Source: Tomocerus qinae (lineage: Eukaryota > Arthropoda > Collembola > Entomobryomorpha > Tomoceridae). From it: 64,000 bases of DNA. The position numbers and the translations under genes were made by a program. Below are positions 27,951 through 39,200 of the stretch, piece after piece. Below the pieces are notes generated by a model. It did not search any database, had not been told where the DNA came from, and saw only the letters and a list, made by a program, of their open reading frames with translations. The DNA lies in assembly GCA_020055645.1 (NCBI GenBank), contig CM034548.1:45128296-45192295 (forward strand), read 5' to 3'. The first letter of the stretch is position 1. Each line of letters starts with the position of its first letter.

Positions 27951-30737
27951 CAGAAACCGAGATTTAGAAATACTAATAAATATATGCAAATTATCAACGA
28001 ATTCGTCAATAAATAGTTAAATGTAGGTAGGAGATTAGATTTTTATTTCAGTAATTTCCCAAGACATGTCTTAGCAATTTGTTGCATTTCGGATATTTGT
28101 ACATAGAGATCACCTTCGCGTTGAGACCAAGTATTTTCTGACAAGGAGTGGTCCAAGTCCAAGATGTTCATTGCATTTAGAAGCAAGTACCATTAGCCCA
28201 CTTTAGTGATTACAAGGATAAATGAGAATCAAATTTAGTTTCTATGACGTTGTACAATTAAAGGATGCAAATGCCAGGTGACGTTGTCCCTATTGATATT
28301 AAATATTATGGTTACTAATATAGCTCAGTATTGGCTAGGAGCTTTCGTAACTACTCCCAAACACATTATTGTGTTTTCCACATTGACTTGGTCGAAATTA
28401 GAATTTACTTTATTTACTTATACACATTATATAATAGAATGTCTTGTGTATAAGTAAATCATCTTCTGGACTAATTACATAGTAGCGTGGGTGAATTTTG
28501 TTTTAACATTTCTACATAGTGGATTTAATTGAGATAGAGACAGTCACACTATTACTGAGTCAAGCAAATGAACGCAGTCTGTATTTATAGCACTGTGCTG
28601 CAGTTTTGATATACAACTAAAGTGTACAAGAAATGTAGGAGCAATTAGTGTTGTGCAATTAATAATGTTTCCTGGATGTGTGTGTTTATTATAATACTGA
28701 GTGATTACTGTTGCAATACCTAGTCTTACTAAATACATGCATTACATAATAATACCAATTTAGACCAGTAACTACATACATAAAATATCTACATTGTTGT
28801 TCACATTTAAAGTGAAAGTTGACTTTCACCAGTTATTTTAAGGGAATATTAGGCCTTTCACTATAAAAGCTGTAATGAACTAATTGATCAACAGTTAATT
28901 AGGATTGTAAGTAAAGGCAATTCAGTTCAAATTGTTCATGAATCAGAAATAAAGTAAATAATTGTAGGAACACATTTGTAGAATGTAATAGAAGCCTGAG
29001 AGGATTGAAGTTGCTAAAATATCGTCTTACATGCAAACTTTCTGAAGAAACATACATTACAGAAACTTGGAAAGTGTAAGTACAGATATAGGTCAATTGA
29101 CTTTCTGGTGCACAACGGCAGTGCAGATTATTATAATTTGGGCACTAAGAGTAATACGAACACATATACTACAACATACGTTAATTAAACAAAGCACCAA
29201 AATTATATAGAAACAGTTAAACTTATTGAAATAATGTATTATCATACATGTTTGGATAATTTGCTGATGAAAAAGGGTATGAATATAGGCAGATGACACA
29301 GATAAAATGATGTCTACACCTTGTCTAGTAGCGAAGTACCAACAACAATATAGAATTTCTCAACACGAGTATTTTACCGAAACGGTAAACTTATGGCATT
29401 TAATACAGCATTCTTACAGAACTACGAGCAGACAAGGAATGCATAAAAATGATAAAGAAAGGTGTCCTACACGAGAAAAGTGTTACTAAACCTGCACAAG
29501 ACTTCTATGCAAGCAAACTTTTAGCGAATTTGCTAACTGTTTCTGGTTTTCTTTGAATGTTAAGTATTATACACAATAATATGTAATTTATGTATACCTC
29601 TGCTCTTACAAATTAGTTCTGATAAAGAATCATTTCCAAACAACCAATAATTAAACGCCTCCAATGGTATCATTGACAAAGTATTCATACTAATTGGACA
29701 AAGAAAAGAGTTATGTTATTGGGATTTCTTTAAGATGACAAAGTCATCTGTGGAGGAAATTACGGACAGATAATGACAAGCTTCCTCAAAGGATTGACTT
29801 GCACAGGAATTGAATGTCAAAGAAATAAAGTTCTTATTATTATATGATACAGAAGTAGATCATTTTTTGTCAAAGATTCTCTATAGGAAAGGGGGAATTA
29901 GAGATCCTAGCACAGAAATCACAAATAATTCTAAGTACACTCTAAGTTACTATTCATTGACGCTGAATATTATTTCACGTTAACTGCATATATTTATTAT
30001 TAGTTACATTGTAACGATTTTACTACAAGAGTATGCATTTTATGTACTAACGATAACTTTCAAACTGCATAATATATTTATTACTAAAAAGCATACAATT
30101 AAATTAATTGAATTACACAATTAGCTAGTACTATTTCTTATCCCGCAACGAGCATTCAATAACCTTACATTTTTTGTATTGTTCATAATATACAGATATA
30201 ACTAAAATAATAATGTTGTACTATATTTCAATTGTTACTATTACATAATGATACAATGTTTCATTATCCAAACGGAAGTAAATTTAACTGACTCCAACAT
30301 CTTTAGAATGTGTTAATGGGCAGCAGTGCAGTATTTTAATTATACTGAACCACACCTACTATTACAATGCATAAAACAATGCAGATTAGGAAATGATACA
30401 ATGAAGTAAAATATAACTCGTAAATATGTGCTGCATATCCCACAGTGAGAAACTGTGTGTATCCTGTAATTACAATTTACTTATAAATTACAATTTACAT
30501 CTACAACAATATTTAGGAATGTGGACAGCAGCAAGCCTAAAACTATAACACTAAAAATGTAAAAAGCCTAGAATAAATTGTATAAATCGATGAATACTTG
30601 ATAATATCCACTAACTGTAAATAGTAAATAATAGCAACTACATAATAAAAAATAATTGTAATAACAAAAATTTAATATTAAATCAATATTATATACCCAC
30701 TAATAAACATATAGCTAATGACAAGTATACACACCTA

Positions 30738-30832
30738 ATAATGATACCTGTTAATAATAATAAGTAATAATAGTATTATAATATTGGTAATAATAAATAC
30801 CAAAATAATGATACCTGTTAATAATAATGATG
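30738..30832. repeat. Direct repeat of an AATGATACCTG block in an AAT-rich tract
   Basis: The block ATAATGATACCTGTTAATAA occurs twice, about 67 bp apart, separated by AAT-rich sequence. Confidence 0.7.
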
Positions 30833-33246
30833 ACCATGAAAATGGCAAGTTTTGTGGTTAATTTTAAGATACTGGGGAGTTTTTTATTTTTGACGAAAAC
30901 TCCATAAGACTCAAAATTTTTATTGCATATTTTCTTGTTCCCCAACCTTAGGAACATGTTGGAAACGAAATTTTAAGAAGGTGCCCATCCCATGAGTGAA
31001 AATGAAAGAGAGCTATGGGAAGTTAGACGAGTTTTAGCTGAATGTGCTACTTTTGTTTGGAACTCTTTTGAATTAGTATTAAACGGGCAATCCTTGCATT
31101 AAAATATGTCTGTCCTAATCCATTCTAAATGGCGATATGAATTTTGGAATTCCTCAGAACAAGTTAAAAATGTTTAAATTCAATTGGTATTTCCGCTGTT
31201 ACTACACCACATAGCATTATATTTTATTATTATCATTATCATTATACTACTATTTTTATTACAATATTATTATTATCAGTACATTTTATTGTACGTTGCT
31301 GTACCTAATTTTGAAATCAGGAATGATATTGTTGCATTTTTGTATATATTTTTCAGAGATTTAATTCTTTGTCATTATTATCATTGACATTTATCATCGG
31401 CTTCAAAAAATCATTATTAAACTCTTTGAAATGCAGACAATTTATAGTATTAAAATATGTAGATATCATAACTATTACAGAAACGACAAAGCTAATAACG
31501 TATTGTAAGGATACATTGTAAATTGTAAAACGAACACTAGTGCTATTGAAAAAAATCGCATTGTTCATGCTGATATAATAACAGATGTGTTGGTATGGAT
31601 GCTGTGTCGGATGAATTATTAACGATGAGAGAAAAAATGAGAAAATTGTTCAGTGTTTTGTAAGCATATTACTAAGAATGAGTGAATAATGACTGTAAAT
31701 GATTATGATGAAGTTTCACTTGGAAATTATTAACTTTATTTTTCACTTGAATCATCATTTAACAACATTACCATAATCCAGCAATATGTTTACATTTCGT
31801 AATTATCATTACAGTTCAGTTCTAATACCTAAAAGCATCAATTAAGTATAATCATTGATATAATATCTTTCACAGTGATTGGTGACGGCCTAGAAACTTT
31901 TTAAGTAGCCAAACACACTGAAGTAGTAATTAGATACCTGTTTCATACTAGTTACCTATTCTCTGGTTGAATAAAGGCACCACCAAAATAAATCATTATT
32001 AAACAATAACCTTGCCTTTTTTACGATTTCACATTGCCACAATTAATTAAATATCCACACATCATCAATTTCCGTGCTTTCTTAAACATCATCACGATTC
32101 CATACAATAATAGAAGTCATACCTATAATTAGGATTCTATTTACTAACTGTGCAAATAGTTAAAGCCAAATATAAAGGATTAGCCACAAGGACAATATCC
32201 TTGACAAAAATATTCGGACACCTATATTTATCAGCTACCATGTTTGCAATATTTATTCTGACATAGCATGCAGATACATTATAATGTACATTACAAGTTT
32301 AGATTGTCCATATAATTAATTTGGAAGCTACTTAAAGTCTAGTCAGGTGTGACTTTATTAGGTACAATTTTTAAACCTCCTATTCTATCGATTATAACAT
32401 GAATGTCACCACATGCAAGTCTTACTTTTACTAAATACAATGACAAGTACTAGTAATTATACGAAAATACAGAACAATAATACTGCGGTTAAAAACTAGC
32501 ATACTGCCAAAACTCAGTTTTATTTTATATAAATATTTTAAACGTTTACTGAAATAATACTTATTAATCTTTTGCCAACAGATATTACAATTTTTTACTA
32601 GGAAAACACCATCTCAGAAATAATTACTACTGTTTAAATACTCAACATTGGCAATCAGTAAACCATTGACAGTTAATATAATATCGGAAAGAATAATATA
32701 CGGCTACAATTTAGTGACTTATCTATAGATTAATGTTACAATATCATTACAAATTAATTTCTTTCCATAGATAATTCACCGGTAAACTGGACTTTCTATA
32801 GATAAGACAATCAGGTTTTATATAGGCTCAGGTTCGTTTTCCAATCATTGCTCGAGTAATTACGTCAAATACAGCATCCACCCACATTCTCAGCTACGCT
32901 CCTTGTCGATCATCTAAGTATAATTCAAAACAAAATTATCATAACATTTCATAATTCATATATCTATATTACCTGGGCACCTAATTATTAAGACAGACTA
33001 TAATATTCCAATAGGACCTTTTATTCAACTTAATACAATTTATATATACACAAACTAAACTACTGATTGAAATTTTAAAATTCAAATTCATGACTTTCTT
33101 ATTTTTTTTGAGCGATATGGGGGCTCAGTTAATTTATTTAAGTTTATGGCTAAGGTAAATATGATAGCACTGAATTCTATCCAAGGATGTCATACTGTGC
33201 AAGGTTTAACATCATAACTAATTCAATTAATGCTGGAATTATTTAT

Positions 33247-36200
33247 TTATGGTAAGTTTGAAAAATATTTTATGGAAACTTTCATTTTAGTAAAAAGAAA
33301 AACATTACTTGATTCCTGTGACAAATCTTCAGCCACCTTCTGCTGATCCATTCCCGCTGGTCCAAAATATTGGCACTGTAAAATTCAGTTTAGTTAGAGA
33401 TATTAACTATTACAAAGCAACCAAATTAGATAAAAAGTAATTTAATTTGCCAACTAGAGTTCGCATATATGAATTATGACATATTTTAATTGAAAATAGC
33501 ATACTTGGATTTCTTCGCCATCTTCATCTCCCATTGCTATATCCGTTATCACTGGAGTTAAGTCACATTTAAACATTCCATTTTGAACATTGAAATCTTG
33601 TTTGTTAGAGTGATTTCTATTACGACTCGATTCATTGCGGTTGCTGGAAAGCTGAAGGTCCAGTGATCTTTTAATGGTTTTGATTTGTTCTCCTTCAAAA
33701 GGGACTAGATCTGAGTATTGATTTGTTTGATTGGTAGCTGCAAATGTTCTTAGTCGGCGAAATACATTGTTTAATCTGTTCGCCAGTCTATTGGACCATC
33801 CAAAGCATGCTATTTTTATCCCGTTACAATCTTTATTAACTTGATGAAGCTTTTGATAGGCACAATAGGATCCAATTCCAACGAGAACAACAACTCCACT
33901 TGCAACAACTAAAATATATTATTTTTCAAGTTACATCCATTTTTTAAAATGAAAATGCATCTGCTTTACATTTAAGTGAGATTACCCCAAAGGTTTACCA
34001 ATAATATAACATAACAGTCCAAAGTCCTTAAATAAGCTGAATTGTGAAGAGAATTATTTCAATGTATAATAGTATAGCCATCAATAAAAATGTTTAATAT
34101 CTATATAATAATAGCTGCACAAATGTCCTTTAACATCAACTTACGACTTTCAAATTTTTACTGGGCGGGGACATCATAGTCAGAACCCCAAACTTCGAGT
34201 TTCAAAACGATATCTTTCATAGAAATCGTTTTATGATTTTTTGAATTTCCAATTTTAACATTGAAGGAGTGGGAGAAAACGCTCCGATCTGTCACGCTTT
34301 GTCCAGATACTCCTCCTACAGTTTTCACCCGATCTTTACCAAACTTCTTCCTGACCTACTCGACTTAATAAAGAAGACGGTAGCCACTCCAGTTTTTTAT
34401 TTTTTAGTAGAAAATATTTTGCCAGTGAATTTCAAAAAGTACGGTATCGGGGAAGGGCATTTGCTTCGGCTAATTTTTTGAGACAGAGTGCATAACATTA
34501 GACACTTGTAATTTTTACCACTCATAAAAGAATGTCATAGGAAAATTTGAAGATCATTACTGAATGTGGCTTATTTTTAGTTTCGGGACTACAGCTGTGT
34601 CAATCGGACGCATTTTCCCATTAAATTACATTGTAAATAAATCCCAAGTGGAAAAAAACAACGAGTGCATTAGCCCAAAGCATTGAGATTTTCACCTTAA
34701 ACAGTACAAATATCAAATATTGTGTACTGTGATTTTCAACTGTGGCTTTTTCTTATTTGTGAAACTAAAGCAAAAATCATGAAAAAAATTCCAAAATATG
34801 CTGTATAAACTTTAGAATTTACTATACCTATTCATTCATATTCATATTCGTATTTATTTGAGTGCCAGAAAGTTCAAATCTTACAAGAAGAAATGTTTTA
34901 ACAACAGTCAGCACTGAAGGCAAGCCAGTATCGTCACCTTACTCCCACAATCAAAGCCGATTCGTACCCAGATAAAGTTCGATAGTCAATTTATACAGAC
35001 AAACATAAGTTTAATGTGTTGGAACACATAAATATTCTAAAAATTAAAGTTAATAACAACTAGTAGATAGAAACGTACTTAAAATTATATTAGTGCTAGT
35101 ATACATAGTCATCCTTACGTAATAGAAGTAGATATTGGTTTAGCAGAATTCCAAATTTACAGACAGACAAATTTTTAGCTTTTAGCACATGACTAAGGGA
35201 GTTCCAAGAATTACTGGCATAAAATACAGGACTTTTTGCAAAAGTAGCTGTATGATGATAAATAACTGGTAGATCATTGGATTGCCTTGTGCGTCTTGTT
35301 GATACAAAATCTTTATCGTTACAGTAATAGTTTTTAATTGAAATAATTTTGGTACCAAATATTAATATCTTATACAAACTTATCATTGTAACATATAGTA
35401 GTCTTTCTTGTACAGTTAAAAGATTACCTTTTTCAAGTAACATATAGTAATTAACTTTTTGATGATCTAATTTACATTGCTTAACTTTAAGATTATTTTC
35501 AATAGTAGCATTAGACCAAAAGTATTTATTATAATATTTTCCTAATTTAGGATACTGATAGATACATAGAGCCCTGTTAATTTTATTTTGAAGAGTACCC
35601 AGTTGATTTAATTTAGTAGGGCCCCAAATAGATATGGCGTAGTCAGAAAAGGGAAGCACGTAGGTACTAAGAAGCATTGCATATATCTTAAAAGGTACTT
35701 GTCTTCTAACTCTATTTAGTGCACCTAGCGCTGAGGAGTATCTCTTTTCAACAAAGTTGAAATGGTCATTGTAGTTTAATTTAGAATCTAGATATATCCC
35801 TAAATATTTGAATACAAAGACACGTTCTATATCATGTCCATTACATTTTACAGAAAGATTGTCATCTACACATGTGTTAATTTTGGTAAAGACCATAAAT
35901 TTAGTTTTATTGTAATTTATTTGCAAACCAACTGATTTACACCATTCATCTAAATCTTTTAAGTAAGATTCCAGTGTTTTGGAAATTTCAGTGGCGCTCT
36001 CATTAGCATAAATTATTACCAAATCGTCTGCAAATAGGACATGAAATATACCTTTACTTTTTAATTTAACCGAAATAACATTGAAATATAGATTAAACAA
36101 TAGAGGCCCAAGTACTGACCCCTGAATGACCCCACGTCCGTATTCAAACTGCTGGGAAATGTACTTTCCATTTACTACTACAAATTTACGGTTTAAAAAA

Positions 36201-39200
36201 TAATTATTGAACAAATCACTATAGACTGTAGGAAATTTATAGTAATTTGTCAACATTTCAGTTAAATTGTTTTGAATCACGTGGTCAAAGGCCTGTTTTA
36301 GGTCAATATACAAGGCCCCCACTTTCATTTTTGGTTTGTCCAGTTCAGAGTATAATTTTTGAGTAAAAGTAGTAAGCGCAGTTACACAAGATCTTCCTGG
36401 TCTAAAACCATGTTGTTCGTCAGTCAGTAATTCATTGTCTTCTACATATGTGGATATATTTGTTTTAATTATCACCTCAAACCATTTACTTAGCAGTGGC
36501 AAGTTGCTAATAGGACGATAGGACGAGGGATCTGATTTGCTACCTTTATTTTTGTATAATGGTAAAATTTTGCTTTGTTTCCATAAATTAGGCAAAGTTC
36601 CAGAATATAGAACATTATTGAAAATGATAGTTAAAATGTCAATGATAGATGTCATACAACCCTTGATAACCTGAGCAGGTATCTCTACATTCTTATCAGC
36701 TACTTTAAACTTAACTTTATTTGCAGCTCGGTCTAAATCCTCCTTTGTAATTGTTAAAGGTAACTTAGTGGACAGATTGTCCGTATCAATTAAAGTATAT
36801 TTAGAAATATCGCCTAGTATTTTATAAAATTCATCTACCTGAGAATCACTTTTACTGTTTACCATAAAAGTATCAGCTAGAGTTTCACATATAGAAGCAT
36901 TGCTCTCAATTATACAATCATTAATTTTGAGAGATTCAATGCTATTTGATTGTTTACGATTATTACAAAAAAGTATATTCAATTTATGCCATATACTACA
37001 TGAATCTTTGTTATCAGTCAACTCTTTGATAAAATAATCTTTCTTTGCCTGTGCCAATTCTTTAGAAACTCGATATTTCAATCTTTTGAACTTAATTTGT
37101 AATTCTGAACTAAAGTGTTTATCAAGTTTGTTTTTTACCTTTTGTTTCTCATAAATCATGGCTCTTAAACCTGGAGCATGCGTTTCATTGACTAAGCAAG
37201 TCACTTGATGTGCAGTTGCTTAGTTGACCTTTAGGCATGAGAGTGATATTATGTACAGCATGACAATTGCTCTAATAAAAGCCAAACTAATTGCCATGGT
37301 TTATGAAAACAAGTTTGTTTATAATAATATCAACCATTGATCCATGGAAGTGGGACTATTTTTAATGTTAACACTCATGTGTAACCAAGGAGTATTAACT
37401 GGTCTGGTGTCCATGGTTTCTCTTCTACTTTATCAGGAGAGTTCAGCTAGGCATTTTGCGCGAATATCTATAGGAGATGTTTTCGTTTCTTATACGATTG
37501 TTGCCAAAGAAAACTGGCAATATTGTCCCTTTAGTGCCTAGATGGACCCTCCTGATAAAGCCGTTGACATTCCTTGGGTGCACTATGTTCCTAGTTCCCA
37601 AGTTATCAATTGTTTTTGCAAGTGACCCAATCTAAATAATTTAGTCATCCTCCCTAATTAGCAATATCAGAGGAGCTTTAACTAGTATGGTATCTCTTTG
37701 GTTTTATCAGGAGGGTTCAGCTAGGCACTTAGCGTGAATATCTATTACGGATATTTTTCCTCCCTTATTCGATTGTTGCCAATGACAACTGGTAGGATTT
37801 GTCCCTTACAGATATTCACGTAAAGTGCCTATCTGTACCCTCCTGAGAAAACCGAAGACATACCAAGGGATACCACACCACCAGTTAAAGCACCTTGGCA
37901 ATACCCATTTCATTTTTTTATCGCTGCAGTTTATTAGTAACTAGGGTACCCTTGCCCTGCACTCGACATGTAGTTTTAGGGACATAAGAGGGCCTTGGGT
38001 TTTTGATCAGTTTTCCATTGTCTGTGGCCGGGTCTAGATTTCTTATCCGATACCGTTCTTTCACAAAGTCCTACTCTTTAAGCAGGCAGGCCTCCGCCAT
38101 GTATAGTGATTAGTGTCCCTTTCACTTCGAACGGGACGACCGCAGCGGAGTCAAACTATTAATAGCAAGTAGAGAGTTGCACGGGCTGACTTTTCACGGC
38201 CCGTGTCCGCCCGTGCCTGTAGTATCTGAGCCCGTGACCGCCCGTCCCAGTAAAAAATTCAAAGATCCAACCCGTGCCCGCCCGTATCAGTAATGAGTTT
38301 GACAAATCCGCCCGTGGGGGCCCGCGGGTGCCCGCGGGCCCACACGGGCGCAACATTTTTAAAAAATACATGTAACGCAATGTAGATAGATAGTACAATA
38401 ACAAAATGTGACGTTAAATGCTAAGTATTGCTTAGATAAATAAAGGAAAAGGACATAATAATAATAGAATACATACAGAACAGAGAGCATAGATTGTATC
38501 CTGTACTCTGTACAGCAGAGCAGAGTGTATTGAGTATCACTTATTATAATCATAATATACTACGGGCTTTCACGGGCCCCCGCGGGCTTCTAAATAAAAA
38601 TTGGCCCGCCCGTGCCAGCCCGTAAAAATAATTTATCAGCCCGTACCCGCCCGTGGCAGTGAAAAATTTTAAAATCTCCCCCGACCCCGCCCAAACCCGT
38701 ACGGGCCGGGCCGCAGCCGGTGCGGGCTGAGCGAGCCCGTGCAACTCTCTAATAGCAAGGCAACGTTTAATTAGTCATTTGGTTGTGGATTGAATAGGTT
38801 GACTTGACTTGACATAGGATTGGTTAACTAATGTAACGGGGTAGGTAGAAAATAGATAGAAATAACGAGGGCAAATAAAATAGTAGCTAATTAAAATAAG
38901 AGAGCCACTTAAAATGAAGAGGTGAAAATGACGTAAATATTTAAGATGAAGGGAATATTTAAAATAAAGAGATTATTTAAAATGACAGGAACGTTTAAAA
39001 TAACGAGGTTATTTAAAATGACAAGATTTTTTAAAATGACGTTATAGATTTAAAACAACGGTGTTATTCAAAATGAAGGGTGATTCTAAACGACAAAATA
39101 ATTTAAAACGACGGGGTTATTTAAAATGACTTCTATTTAAAATGTGGAGTCACTTACAATGACGTCTATTTAAAATCACGGGGTCATTTACAATGACGTC

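Larger units (their letters stand above)
16681..33246. other. 16.5-kb gene-poor, microsatellite-rich intergenic region
   Basis: Begins with the 3' UTR of Galphaq form B. It is dominated by TAC/TACATA-rich (16.9-19.2 kb) and AAT/ATT-rich sequence. The best open frames (for example 19585-19996, 21753-22067 and 27594-27851) are either low complexity or lack recognisable motifs. A few short minus-strand stretches near 27.7-28.4 kb look faintly exon-like but cannot be assembled convincingly. Confidence 0.6.

Noticed and set aside
27594-28170. Exon-like minus-strand stretches (a frame beginning near 27848 and another ending at 28043)
   Set aside because: Several competing frames look equally plausible, no consistent phase chain could be built, and part of the area is a dispersed repeat also present at 21.2 kb.
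34269-34481. 70-codon plus-strand frame
   Set aside because: It lies in a dispersed repeat whose other copy (54.3 kb) does not preserve the frame.
38159-38744. Gly/Pro/Arg-rich frames on the minus strand in the GC-rich block
   Set aside because: They lie inside the hAT-type MITE and arise from CCCG/CGGG words. No protein motif.
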